From Lanius collurio (taxonomy: Eukaryota > Chordata > Aves > Passeriformes > Laniidae): 64,000 nucleotides of DNA. Of the stretch, positions 15,101 through 30,100 are shown piece by piece. The translations under genes and the position numbers were made by a program. Every line of letters starts with the position of its first letter. Position 1 is the stretch's first letter. The notes beneath the pieces are model-generated. The model ran no database searches. It worked only from the letters and a program-made list of their open reading frames with translations, and was not told the DNA's origin. The DNA lies in the NCBI GenBank assembly GCA_020086605.1, contig JACBWW010000003.1, positions 1,575,101 through 1,639,100 on the forward strand. Reading direction: 5' to 3'.

Positions 15101-18100
15101 ACTACTCTATTTTCTCTAGAAGCTTTGTCAGAACAAAGTTCATTCCTCACACTTCTCTGCACCAGTCCAAAGTACTAATCTCCCATGTTATTTGTTACTA
15201 TGAATTGTCTTGTGTTAAGCCTAAGAAACACAAAATCAAGATATTGGAACAGCATAAAGAGAGGGTGTCTTATATGAAATATGATACTGATGCACAGTTA
15301 TCTTCCTTTCAAAAACTCTATGCTGTTAAATTGAACAACAAAGAAACAACATGCATATATTTATAAAAAAAACCAAACAGGCAACATGAAAAATATAATA
15401 AATAAAAAGTTGTAAAGACAAAAAATTATCATGCCAGGCATCTAGCTAGTTAAGAACTGATTCACATTTGATTTAATTTACAATTACCATCTCGATTTTT
15501 GTAGATATGGAAATAATATTGATTCAACAAATTTCCTATCTTTGACTCTCTGAGTAAAAATGAAAAATGAGTTAACAGCAGATTAATTATTGAGCAAATG
15601 GGATAGTGGTCCAGAGTCAAAAGGAGATTAGAAATCAAGAAATATCAATACAGTTTTAAGATATTGAATTCAATCTCCTGAGTCTCCTAACACTATTGCA
15701 TTTATTAATATTTTAGTGGTTCTGATTTTTCATCAGAAGAAAAGCAGAAGTGTTTGCAGATGAAAACTGAGCTCAGATTAAAGTTGCATGTTTAGCAAGT
15801 TGCTAAAAAGAAAGTTCACCTATGTTAAATATTTAACTTTGCTTCATAAAACAAAAAGATTAAGGAAACTATATATTCATCTGCTCCAAATCTATCAAAC
15901 TCTCAACCACCAGTACAGGAGCACTAGTTTCTTTGGACCATTAGTATAAAAGCCAGGTTCTTCTGCCATATACAATCTAAGAGGAACAAGATCACCAGAA
16001 TCCACAGAGACAAAGCCTTTCACAAAGACACAGTTTAATTAGCCCCCGATAACTCTGTTTGAGGCACTGGGATGTGGCAAAACTAGAAGGATGATTTAAA
16101 AGCAGTACTGAGTAGGGGGAGGATTTCAGCAGGCACTGTAAACACCCCTGCCAAAGCAGGGGCACGACAGAGTAGTCTCTGTGAAGAAGCAACTTATAAT
16201 CTTCACTGTAAACTTCTTACAGGCCCCCAGGAGCAAAACCAACAATACCATGTTGGCTGAGAGGTTTGCCTCATGGCATTCAACCCAAACAGTGACTTGC
16301 AACTGATGTTTTGGAAGTACAAAACTTAAGAGACAACCAACTACACCCCTACTAACAACACCCCTTCTCAGCTTCTGGTCATTTACAGCTAGAGGATTTC
16401 CTGGTTTAGAAGCTTCTTTTATGTTTAATGGACTCCAGTGACTGCCTAACTGCTCCTGATAGTTACTTCACCTTGGGCATCCAGTAAAAGAGCAGTAATG
16501 CTTACAATTCAGCTGCAGCCATAAGGACAAAGTTCCTGTACTTAAACCTGCCTCTTTCTGGGTAGACTGAAGGTCCTTAAAACTTTTATTACCAAAGCAA
16601 AAAAAAAAAAAAAAAACCTAAAAAAAAATGGTTGCCTCACATTCTCCATGCTGTTCACCTGCTACAGAAGGCTTTTCCTTAAAATATTTATGATTGTTAT
16701 CCTTCCATGTACTTTTCTTTTTCCATTACCCACTTTGAGATAAGGAAGGGAGAGGAAGAATGAAGTTCAACATTCAAACGATATCTAAACTCAATTTGAA
16801 AGGTAGCATGATATTTTCTGGTTTGCTTTCTATTTCCTTCCTAGAAGCTTCTATATGTACAGATGTCTAGTTCAACTTCTGGAAAAAACAGATCACTTCT
16901 AATATTTCATCCTTCAAAGAACTGAATTGCAATAAAACTATTATTTTGAATTTAAATAGTAGCAAGGCGGTCTGCAGTGAAATTTCATTTTGCTGAAAAT
17001 GTCTGAATCCACTCTATCTTCACTACTTGGCACTGGTATGACCACTACTGACATCCTGCATGCAGTTCAGTGGCCTGCAGCTCAGGCAGGATAATGGAAA
17101 TTGGAAGCGCTTTCAGAAACAGCATCCCATTAATACTAAGAGACTAGACACATAGTGGAAGTCTTAGCACTCAAGCTGGCTTATCAAAATACTGGGCTGT
17201 AATAGAAGTTAAAAGGCAAACATCCAATCAAGTTAAGTGCATATAGTGAAATCTCAAGTGTTACAGTAAGAGCTTCTTCAAAAAAGTAAAAAGGTGACAG
17301 ATGACCCAATGGACAGTGTACCTATAAAAGGTTAAGATTTAACAGGATAATTTCCCTTCTTTTCCCCTTTTCTCCATTCTTAAAAAAAAGCCTCTACCTT
17401 TTGAGCACTGTATTTCATTAATATAAATGCAATTACAGTGGCTTCATATACAAGTATTTTAGGAATTCCTAGAAATCCAATGCAACACTCACTTATTTGT
17501 GGCAGCATAAAGAAAAACAAGAAGAAAATATCATGCTGAAAGGAAGCAAATTATTCATTCTATTCCTTCCTTATCACTAGAGAAATTTATTAATTTTTTA
17601 TTATAACTCTCAGTTTCAGGATTATTACCAAATCTCAGAGAAATGTTAAGAAAACTGGAAGTCATCTTCACCTAGGAAATCGATTATCTGTAGTATAGTT
17701 CCCTTAGTTTTTACACTACAAGCCCTGTGTAAAAGCAATTTATTTTTGCATAGAAGCACAACTAGTAACTCACACATTAGGATGCAAATAAAAAGGCATT
17801 TTGGGGATTGACTTCAGATGAATAATGTAGTCAAAAAATTAAATAGAAGTAGCCAGTGAAATACTAAGACATGTTTCTTATCAATGAATCCCCTTTATCT
17901 AAAAGATTTCAAATACATTTTTAGTGGTCATCTCTCAAGCTGTTAAATACTTGTTAGATTTAGCCTGGAATCAGGGAATACAGGAATTTAAACAAAAGAA
18001 AAAAAAAAAAAAAACCACCAAAAAACTTCTATATTCTTAATACTTAAGAAATGAGTGCTAGAAATTGAGAGAAATTAAACTCTTAAAACACCTGCCAACT

Positions 18101-21100
18101 AATAGCACTAAACATTCATTTTCATTCATGCTAAGACACTCAGAAACCTTAGTAAAATTATTAACTAAAATGTATTGCAGTAATTAAACAGTTTATCTTA
18201 AAAATACATTGTTACACTTTTGAGGCGCTCTAGGTTATTTGGTTGAAATTCCAGCACCTATGTTACATAGAAGTTATTGGAAAATTACCCACCTCTAATT
18301 AAAAATAACACCTGATAAAGTCAATACTTTAATACTACTTCTTTTTTACTGCTACTAACTCATGTAAAAAAAAGTATAAATTTACTTTCCAAGGGAAAAA
18401 TTACAATGTAAACATACTCTACCACTGTGCAATTCCACTCCATAGAATTCAAGTGTTCGTGCTATATTTATATAGCAGGACTCTGCTTCAGATTGCTTGA
18501 GGCCACTAAAAGAAGGGAAAAAATAATAAATATGAACAACAGACAACTCAAAAATAAAAGATACGATATTATATTTATTCTAAATGCATAAAACTAGAAG
18601 AATGCCACAGTCCAGTGTCTGAGAAATAACCCCACATTCATTAAGTAGTGCCACAAATTCTCCACTGGTGAAGGCCCTGCTTAAGTACTCTCCAAAAATT
18701 GAGTGAATTATACACAATTTTACTACCTTAGCCATTCTGGACCAGATCTTTTTAGAAAAATCTTTTTTATCTGTTATGTTCAAAGGGATGAGGAAACTAT
18801 TCCCCTAAAAAAAAATCTTACTTTATAAAGAAGCTGTTATTTATAAATATTCTATATTTCACAGTCTCTCAGAAGGAAGTCATTTAGAAGAAAGATTAGA
18901 AGCATGAATGTACTAATAAAATAAAGGGAAGAGAGCAGACAAAAAGTTATGAAACTCACTAAGGAAAAGCATCTGAGTTAACCTACAATCTCTAAGTCCT
19001 AAAATATGTTTTTGTCCTGCAGCTAAGATATACAGGAATTTGACCCTCTTGTCTTCAAGAAAGCTTTTACAAGTGCATGTAAAAACAACTTTTTGCTAGG
19101 TGAGCTTCCAAAAAACATGCATAAAATTACGTTAATCAAATGCAATTTAGGTGCAGCCTGCAAAAACTAACATAACATTGAGTCATGTTAAGAATTCCAG
19201 CATCTATTACTTTCAATTAATATCCCTCCTTTTAAATGTAAAGCCATCAAAATAATACTTTGTGAAACAAACACTCTAGGAAATACTACATCATGCTCCA
19301 AAAAACTGAAAGCTACCTTGAACTAGAAAGCCATGGTCAGTGTGGCTTGAGGATATCATAATATCAGCAACAAAAGAGCAAAGACAAAAAAAAGAGCAGT
19401 TTGTCACAATCCTGAGCTAAACTGGTTTCTCAGATCTACATGTACACTGACTACTGTCACCTTGATTCTGACAAACTTTGGTAGACCTTATCTCTTTCAC
19501 TGTGTCAGAAAATTACAAAAGCAAACCAATGCAAAATGGCTATTGTTATGTAACAGGATGCTGAATATAATTGCAAGAGTACATTACTGTCATTTTAAAA
19601 AATTCGATCAAGTGCTTTGCTCAGAAAGTCTGCTGCACACCAACAGGATATGCCTGCAAGTTTGAATTCTCAATCTGCATACTCCATCTACACCAGAACT
19701 TGTGTCTTGAAGGACCAGCAAATATCACAGCACAGACTTAGGTTTTTTCACTCATTGTTGTTACACCCTCCTACTCAATTAGAGGTGAAATGAAACCTTC
19801 ATGACCCTAAGCAGATGGTAATTATTCAGTGAGATACAATAGGCAAGAGGAAACTGGTCTTGATTCCAATTTTTATAGTTGTTGATACCCAAGGACTAAT
19901 GAACCTCATCTGGAATATAAGCATCCTATTTAGTTTCAAATGCATCCTTCTCTTCAAACAATAGCTGGATCTAGCAAGCACTATGAAAACTTTACCAATC
20001 TGGACAATATCTGCATCTTAAGATCTCAAGCTGCTTATGTGACTAAGTGAAACACAGCAGGAAAACCACATTAAAACCAACTACATACCCTAATCCCTAA
20101 AAATCCCCCTATGGGTTTAGGGACAAACACAGAAGGAAAACTTCTGAAGCTACACCAGTTCAGTATCACAATAGTTGCTTTCTTAACAACGACATACTGA
20201 GCTAAACTGGTGACATGGACTTGTTCAGAGAATACTTCCTCAGATTTTGCAAAGCAACATAAAACCTAGGTAACAGAACCTTTGCATCAAGTTATAAAAT
20301 ATAACAACACAAGACATAACATCACTTCTCAAGTCTATTTCAGCAATTCAAGCCTTTTTCTTTTCCTTCATGAAAGTTTCCCAAAGGATAAACACTAAAG
20401 AATGAAAAAAGAATAGATGCTCATAGATTTGGCTTTAAAACTCTGTAATCTAAGAATACTGATTTCAAAGTTATAATAATTTACAGATAACCTACATGGT
20501 TTGCAGCAAATATTATTTATTCCAGATTAGCAGAAATCTCATTCCAAAGCAATAACGGTCTCTCTCAGAGAGTAAAAAAGTAAATTCTTCCTTTCCATCT
20601 TTCCTTCCCAGCAGCTCTGGTGAACACCAGAATCACTCATGTCAAGTATGTTCTTGGCACTGATCTAGTCAAATTCATGTCCCAGACATGAATATGCCCT
20701 ACGAATGCTAAAGGAGTATGCAGGAAATATTTCCAGGACAAAAAAATAATTTGTCTGCTTCTTGCACTCTGAAGTAAATTGGCCTTAAGAGCCAAAAAGT
20801 TTCAAAAAGGTGTTAAAACAATAAAGAAACATTTTTTCCAGTCCAATCTACTCAGTATTTTTATTCAGACCTTCAACTACCAACACCTCTGATAATTCCA
20901 ATACAAAGTTAAACTTCTCAGTCATCAAGGCTTCATGCTACCAAAAACATTCAATGAAAGCATTGATTTCACTGAAAGGACCCAAAGAAGAAAGAAGTCT
21001 TTCCAACAGATCCCACCACACCTTAGTTAGGACCAATGGTAACTTCTGATCTTTCCTCTGCAGGACATAACCAGTTAAACATCTCCTGCTACCATAGCAC

Positions 21101-24100
21101 TAAATACATGAGCTCAACCCAGCCACTCCAAGACTCCTCAGAAACTTCCCTCAGTGACCTCCAAGATGACTGCTTCCTAAAGACGAGCAGATTTATTCAC
21201 TCCTGTCTAGAAGTCTCCCTCAAAAAACTACTGAGCCTACTGGAGACTGCAAAATAATTTGGAAAGAGTAAAGGCATCAGCTACTGTGTCTGAACATGGA
21301 CTGTTCAGAAAACAGTCCAGATTAGTACCTCCAACAGAAAGGACAGCTGGAATTAAGAGTTCAGCGGTTGTCTTCTTTTTGCTCCATAAATGACAATGCA
21401 TGTTCTCAGCTGCTAGGGAGCACACATGAAGTTCAGAACTACCCACTACACCCAATAGCAGTAAAGAAAATAGAGGGAAAAGTAAGAATATTGAGAAAAA
21501 AAAACAGCTGAGGGACATTTTAGGGTACAAATCAAAGAAACTACGACAGTGGGGAATTAGCTCTGCTGCAGTTAACGTACAGAGAAAATAAGTCTACAGA
21601 GATTTGGATTTCATTTGCTCACAGACAATTTCTTAGATTGGCATATTTGCATTCAGCCTGCAAGTATCTGATCAACACCACTAATTCCAAAGCTGCAGTC
21701 TTACAAGAGACAAATCAGCAGGGTCAGAAAAAATAATTAGCAGCACACTGACTGGAATAATGTGTTACAGCCTTCATATTACACTCAGGAGAGGGGAGTG
21801 AAAGCACAAAGTTAATTGAGGCTTTTTATGGTTATGGTGTTTATTGGAGTTTTTTTCCATATATATAGACAAAAAAATTCTAGAATTTGAAAAATTATCA
21901 AATGTCTTTCATCTAGAAAACCCCTCAAACATCTAGTATAGGGTTCTAGATTGTTGCCTTTAATAATGTATAAGGCTAACTGAACTACTGGAGGTTATAA
22001 CTAGAAATTTATTTAAATGTTTCAACACATTAGCGTCATACTCTGAATATAATTAATCTACCACCTCTATGCTAAACCCAAGTATTTCATTTAACAGAAG
22101 CTATATGAAGCTGTTGTAAATGAAACTATTAAGAATTTGAGTCTTCCTTTTGCCATCTTTTTTTTTTTCTTTAAAAGCTCGAGAGGTGAGAGAGAACTAA
22201 AAGCTCATGTTACCTGTGTTGCTCATGTAGCGTTTCTACTTTGGTAAGAAAATCTTTATTCTGCTCCGGTATAAAGTTGTAATTTGACAGATATCCTGAA
22301 CAATGCACTGAAGCATTATAGTCTCCAAGTTGTGCTGTTAAGAAACAAGAAACACATATACAAAGTTTTCATAGTTAATTGGATTATTGTTTAGAAGAAA
22401 TTCCTTCTCATTAAAACACGGACATATATAGGGAAATGCAGGAATTACCAACTGTTTCCCAACATACATAGAGAATTGTATGACACCAGTGAAGTAAGAT
22501 TTTTTCCAAAATACACTTACCATGATTATAATCTCAGGCACTGAATGACTCAGTACTCTATTTAGTTACTTATATAGCCCCACTTTTGCACCTTAAGCTG
22601 TAACAGCACCAGACAGACATCATGTGCCGAGCTGGCACAGATGTGCAGCACTGTAACATCAGAGAACACCAAATTGCTTCAGTAAGAGATGGCAAATGAA
22701 ATCAATTTGACACATTTACTTGACTATAACATATTAGAAGTCTTCAACAAGATCTGTCACTTAAAAAGCATCTCCTCTTCACAAATTCAGGTGGAAATCA
22801 CTCTACTACCAACTATGGCACTGTCCTAGAAATTCAGCTGTGAATTACTTAACAGAACATGTGAAATAACTGCTGATTTACAAATAACATTATCAAGCTG
22901 CTACAAAAGGCAAATAACTATAACCTGTATTAATCTTCTCTTTCATAAGGAGCACAAAACAGTGATTATAAAGCCTTAAAGTTTTCCAGAAGTTATTGGT
23001 ATGGTTTGCAAATTAACACAAAAGAAGATAACAATAGGCTGCAAACAACTCAGCATAGAAAGCCCCTCAAGTAAATCAAAGTTCAAGAGCACACTTTAAG
23101 GATATACTATCAATAATATTAACACTATTTTCCAGAAAAATAAAAAAATGTTAAGAAGAGATATTTAAATGATTCAAGTTGAGGGGCAGGAGAGGCACAT
23201 CAGAAATAACTTACACCTGCAGTAATTATGTAGGATCTGTAATGCAGGAGATACTAATATCTGCCACTTATATATTCAAACAGCATGATTTATATGGCCC
23301 AGAAAACGGAACTACTATGATACAAGACAATTCCCAGGCAAATGCAGTCAAAAGCTGATATTGTTGCACACCTAATTATCTGTTGCACACCTAATTATCT
23401 GCATCAAGTAAAACATTTAAATAAAAAATGGAAGGATAAAGAGTAACTAATTTACTTTGAATGCAGATGATCTTGCATGCTTAGTTCTTTCTTTTCAAAG
23501 GTAGCCTGAACTTTAAATTAGTTAGCAAAATGGCAGGCAAAGTAATAAACATTTACCATTAAAACCAAAACACATATTTGGACATTACTGTCAAATTATC
23601 TGAAGAACACAAAAACAAGAATGAGAAAAATCAAACCAACTAAAAAAAAAAAAAAATCAAGTCAGAAGATGCAGAAGTACCATAAGACACTGAAATTATT
23701 TTTAGGAATATCCATATATTAATGAAAGTCCAAGCCTGCCAAGGCTAAGACAAAAGCAACAATGAAAAAAGCAAAAATTGGGAACTTTTAGAACTAAGTA
23801 GTATGCTAATAACAGTGTAAAATAAACCCCATAATTTCACAGACTATAATAGTTGATTGAGGATCCTTTCCTTTAAAAACCATTAACACAACCCATCTTT
23901 TCTATGAAACCATCTACACCTTGACGTTTTGTCGCAGCCAGTTTGAATTCCAATCTTGCCAGCAGGAAAAGACCAGATTGCCAGGAATAAGGCAATGTAG
24001 TTTTCTACTTCAATTTTCTTTGCAATAGGAAAAGATACTTTGACTGTAATTTTACCTTCTCTAAAGAGGATAACTGTTATTCTTTCATACATTTTGAGGT

Positions 24101-27100
24101 TTAGTCTTTTTTCTAATCTTTGAAATAGGCTACTCTGGGTTTTTTCCCCCTCTTCCTCCTAGCTACCTGAGGCCATGCCAAGATGGGGAGCAATTTAGCT
24201 TCTCCAATTCCCTAGCCAGCTGTTACAGTAGAATAGAAACATCTTGCAAGAATAATGATCTTGTGTAAGATTTAATTATCCAAGTAGGAAAAAAAAAGTT
24301 AGGACATATCAAGACATTGGTAAGAATAATAGCCCATGATGCTTCTATCTCTTATTGGATTTCTCCAGAAGAGAGCAGAAGGGCAGGAAATATTAAAGAC
24401 CTACTTCTAAACTGAGTTTCTCCTGACATAGTTTCTGCTCTGATCAGAAGTCAGTAGATACTGATCCAATGAAGATAAAGTTAGAGTATAAAAATGAGCA
24501 TATTTTTACCCTTCTCCATTCTAGACCACTGCTGCTCTTTAATTTGTTATAACTGGCAAATGATATAAAGTGAGAGAAAACAGAACCAAGGATGAGTCAA
24601 AAAACAAAGAACCCCCTGATATCTGAATATCAGAATATTGTATTTTAGAGTTCTATATCTAGTATGAAAAGCTTTAAAGACAGGAATATGATGGACCATT
24701 CATTTAGAAGGCTATATTCAATTAAAAGAGTACATTTATCTTTTAATTTCTAGTAAAAGAAGAGTTCAATAGCCAAGTAGCCATGCTGACATACCAAAAC
24801 ACCAGCTCTACAAATTTTCAATACAATAAGAGCTTATAAGTCCTTGAATCACAAGTCTTGAGATCATATATATTTATAGAGTACAGGATCTGTCTATGCC
24901 TTATTGAAGCCTAAACAAGCTATATATTCTTCACACTTTTCTCAAAAATAATTTGTTCAGATATCCTTCAAGGTGCAGATGACATATTGTTCTCCAATTC
25001 TACAGACTTTGCTTATAAATAATATTCAAAAAATTTGCATACAAAGTAATAGCACCAGAATCTATTTCTGCACGTGGGCACTTCAAATAACTTCAGATAT
25101 AAGAAGGGAAATGTATGAATGGCTCATGAGGAGAAATCAGTCAGAGATCGTATGAACAAATTGATCCAAAGGAATGCCTCCAAAAGCTAGCCTTTGAAAA
25201 CTGGTTTAATATCAACTTTCTATGGACCTGAGAAGTGCACCAGAAAAGAATCAAGCAGTTTCATATTGAATTAGTAACATTTTTGTAAGTTTAATATTTC
25301 AGGTCACGCGGATAAAGCATAAAAGTAAACTGTCAGTTTTAAAAAAAAGGATAACTACATATGAAGATCAGGTTCCCAGAGGAATAGAAAATAACCAAAC
25401 AATAGGACAAGTCTAGCACATAAATTGTAAAAATCTTCAGTCTGCAGTCCAGGATTAAAACACAGTTAGGATCACATGACTGGCCTCCAAATCAGGACAC
25501 CAATAATGACTCACATGCTTGAGATGTGGGTGAAATGTAGTATTAAAGGCTAATGATTATCTTCATATGAGCACTGAGGTACAAAAAGAAAATATCTTAA
25601 TCTATACAGTTTAATCAGTTTAGAAATTTAAAGTGATTGCTTTTTGGCACAGAAAGAGAACAGAAGAAAGGTGAACTTCCTAGCATAAACTGTTTCTCAA
25701 GAGTAACTACAAATTATTCAAGTATTAAAGTGCCTCTGAATCAGGAAACAAGCTGCTACAGCAGAATTCAGTTCCAAAGAACCAATATAGAAATGCAGAC
25801 ACTTATCAAAGACAGACTAAAAAGGTCCATTGGAATGAGCAAAAAGGCACCATGTTGAAAAAGGTTTTCAGAAAGAAATTCCTAAAAGGACCAAAACCCC
25901 CAGAAGTGAATGTTGAGAGAAGGAAAGGTGTTTCAACAGGTGGAACCGTATCCAAATAAAGATGAGAACATGAACACTAAGTCACTAAGAAATTGAGACA
26001 TCCCTTCTGGACAAGTAGAACTAGCTATCATATGAGTTAAAAGTACCTTGTTTTGTAAAAGGAAATAATGCTTCACACTCAAGAGCCCTTACAAAACGTT
26101 CAGCCTAGGCATGATTGTAAATAGCTGCTTATGACCACTTATAACAGCTGGCCATTTTGTGGTAAGACAGAATGAGAAATTAGGCATTAATAAAAACAAA
26201 GGAACATTTGTAGAGAAAAGAAAAAAAACCTATGCCTACACAATGGTAGTCTCCCAGTTATTTACCACTCCAGAATGAAAAATAAGCCAGTCATTGTAAT
26301 GCCTTTTATTAAAAGAACTAAAAAATAAAAATCAGCAGCTAAAACCCAGACACAGTTAAGCAATACAAAAAAATAGTCTAAAGGAAAATGAAGAAACAAA
26401 TTAGAAACTATAAATTATACTGAGTTGCTGTTTTTGCATCTCAAATACAACATGTACTTCAGAAACCATACAGACACAATCAAAGAAAGTATTGAGAAAA
26501 GTGAAGGGTAATCCAAAGTACAAAGAGTATTAATTTTGAGAAAGCATCGGGATAAAAGACTTAAAGGAAAAGTTACCAGAACTCCCAAAACACTGTGAGG
26601 TTTTGCCAAACTAATGTATCTGATCCTCTGCCATATATGTTGTCTCTCAGCATTCATCACTACTCATCTGAGAATGACAAAATTGTTTAGGCTGGACAAG
26701 AACTCTAAGATCCTAGAGTCCATCCTTAACCCAGCACTGCTAAGATCACCACAGAAACATATCCCTCAGTGCCACATCTACACATTTTTAAAATACCTCC
26801 TGGGATGATGACTCCATGACTTCCCTAACAGCCTCTTCCAAAGCCTGACAACCCTTTTGGTGAAGAATTTTTTTCTAATACAGAACCTAAATCTTCCCTG
26901 GAACAACTTGAGGCTGTTACCATGAGTGTAATACCATGTTACATGGACCTTGACCTTGGAAAACTCTTCTTTCCTCCTTTTTCATTATGTTACACAAAAA
27001 TATTTAATAGGTTCATCCAACTTAAAAATACAGAAGAATAGTATCAAGTCTATGAGGCACTGCAGAAAGTCAGCTCCTTCAGCTACAGCACTGGCCAATA

Positions 27101-30100
27101 TCCCAATCTGGGGTTCTCCACTCTGGAGATTGTACCTTGTTTGGAAGTGTAACAGTTCAAAAAAGTATTTGTGGCTTAAGGGAAGACAATCACATAAACA
27201 ATACTTGAAGCAATGGTCTCCGGAAGTGGCCTCTGTATTGCCTAACACAATTGTAAAATATAATTAAGGAAAACCAGCCCAAAAGAGCTGGAAAGTTTCT
27301 GTATATAAACAATCAGAACACTCTTAGAAGATCCGTTGTACAGAGATGCTAACAAGCTCAGGAGCAGCAATCTAGAATTCAGTGAACCATGTGGAAGGAA
27401 ATGGGAATGTATTTCAATTAATCTGATTGAAATACAATCAAGCTGATTCTTGTACTGCGAGTTTCACGACCATCACGCATATAACACTGGCACTGCTGAT
27501 GAAAGGTACTATAAGATAGGATAAAAGGTACCTGCGACTGAACAGCACATATGTAGGCTTCAGAAGAACAGATGTGACATGCACACAGTTCTCAGACTAC
27601 CCAACACATCTAGTAAGTAATTTCAAACACCAGAAATTCAACTCAAAGTTCTCTCTACTAATCCAGTCTGATTTTGATTCTAAGGCACAAGAGTTAAAGA
27701 TACCCTAGAAAGAGGCAGAAACTTGGCTGATCTGTAAGCAAATCTCTCATCTTACATGTGAGCATTATTCCACTTCAAGGAAGCATGGGTGGGGAGCACA
27801 CAGAGAGACAAATCCCCAAATGCTAAACATGAAAAGAGAGAGGTCTCGATAAAGTAGGAAGTCTGAGGTTTCAACTTAATTTCTAATAAACTGAGGCAAA
27901 ATGAAAGCAAGTTAGAAAAAAGAGTCAGGATTCACTGCGGAGATGCTGTTGCTATTTCTCTAAGTCTTACAGCCCTCTGGGATATCAGTCTTATGGCATT
28001 CCCAAAATTCTAATTCTCTTATTCCCAGTTCCTGAGAGACTTTTACACTAAGCTCAGCTTTCCTTGACTCCTCATCCTCACCAGCCTTCCTCCTTTCCTT
28101 AGAAGAGGTAAAAGTTTATTTGAACTCCTAGCAGTCAGTCAACCCCTTTCTGAACAAACTCCCAAAGACAGAGAGCAGTGTGCTATAGATAATTCCTGGT
28201 TCTCAAAGCAGGGCCGAGAGGAGCAACACCACCGGAAACCAGAGCAACTGATGCTCAGGAAAAAAAACAAGTTTAGATGCATTCTTAACATCATTGTGGG
28301 CTTTACTGCTGTGCTTCAGATTCAAGTCCCAAGTCAGCAACAGATTTATCAATGTAAGAGTATATTCTCACAAAACCCATGAGACTTCTTATATACCAGT
28401 AGCTGAGCATTTAAATAATGGCCTGGAAATGGTCATTTGCTACCTGAAGAGATAGAAAACAAGTGGTGCTAAATCAGCTTTGGGACATTTGAAATAAAAA
28501 AAAAGGAATAGATGTACTGTATACGTTTTCTTATTTGGTTTTATATATGGTGCAACATTCTCATTTTACACTAGTAAAAGTACATGATTTATCATTAAGA
28601 TTTTTTGGTATAAGTGTATCCCTCCAACTTCACAATGATGAAATTATTTGAAATGCACCTTAACAAGTTCTTCTTAAAAAAAAAAGATTGCAAAATCCAC
28701 TGATCATTTTGTCTCAAAGCACATTCCTGATAATACACCAAGAACTTATTCTTGAGGTATCTGAACTATGTTTGTAATCAGGTTCAGTCACATGTTATTT
28801 GGACACAGTACTCACACCCACTTGCATTCCCCTGTAACTTAGCACCAGCAGGCAACGCATGGTGTGCTGGAGCAGGGCAGAGAGACGTGTCAGAGCTTTA
28901 CTTCAGAACCACGGTGCTGAACCCAAATGCCTGTGCAAAGGGCACGACAGAGAAGCAGCACAGCAGATACCACCAAAAACTGTCCCCTTGCAAAACCCAT
29001 ACAAAGCCTCCGAAGGCCAACCATACAACCAGCACATGGGAAAACTGTAGTTTAGAAGCAAGAGCAGAAATACCAATCACCAGACTTCATACACTGTGAA
29101 AGAGATCTGCTTCAGCCCTCCCATCAGCAACAACTGCTACACCTTTTAAATAAACAACCCACAGTGTTGTCAGACAACAACAATTTCCCCTTCTGCATAC
29201 AAGGAATGCTACAGAGGGAGAGAGCAGCCTGAAAGTTGCCAAGGAGTGTCAGTAAGCAGCTCAGGTAGAAGTGATTCACAGCTACCTCAGACAACAGATT
29301 TCTCATAAGCAGCTACCTCATACCCAAGAACTTCAGATCTCCTTACTAAGTAGGATTAGAAATGAAAACACTTTAACTACTTAAAACAATTCCAGTTGAC
29401 AGGAATCACAGCAAAAATGACTCAGTAAGGAGACTGAAACCCTAAAATTTCAGAAATGTTTTTCCTATGTCATCATCACCAAGTAAAAGCAAAAAAAAAA
29501 AAAAAGAAAACCTTGAGAGAATATGTCTTTCTATTAAACATGTAATTTTTTATTAATGCAGAGACTAAATATCAGTAACACACAAACAGCAGTAGAAAGG
29601 ACATCAGATAGAGAAAAAAAGGTTACTTTTGGGTTTTGGATTTTTTGTGCTTTGTTTTTTTTTTTTTAATTTAAAAGGAAAAGAAACTGAAAAAAACCCT
29701 CACCATCTGGTAAAAGCAGCACTATCAGGAGTGAGAAAAAACAGGCAAATAGCTCAATGGGAAATCCAGAATCCACCATGAAAGAGAAAGATTAAAACAC
29801 ACTAGCATGCTTTAACAATCTTCACTGTCCTTCTATAATTTTCCTTTAATACAAGTAACTGCATTAGTAGGTATCCTACTCTAAGCACTAAAAAAGGAAC
29901 AGTCATAAAACTGAAGGAGAAACAGGAACTACTTCGGTAGTTATTAGTTATTATGGTAGTTATTATGGCATTATTAGTTATTATGGTAGTTATTATGGCA
30001 TTATTAATTTCACTCTGTGATAAAATCTTTGCATACTTCATTTTTGAGCTTCAGCACAACTGGATCACCAATAGCTCATTTAGCAATCCTAATGGTGCAA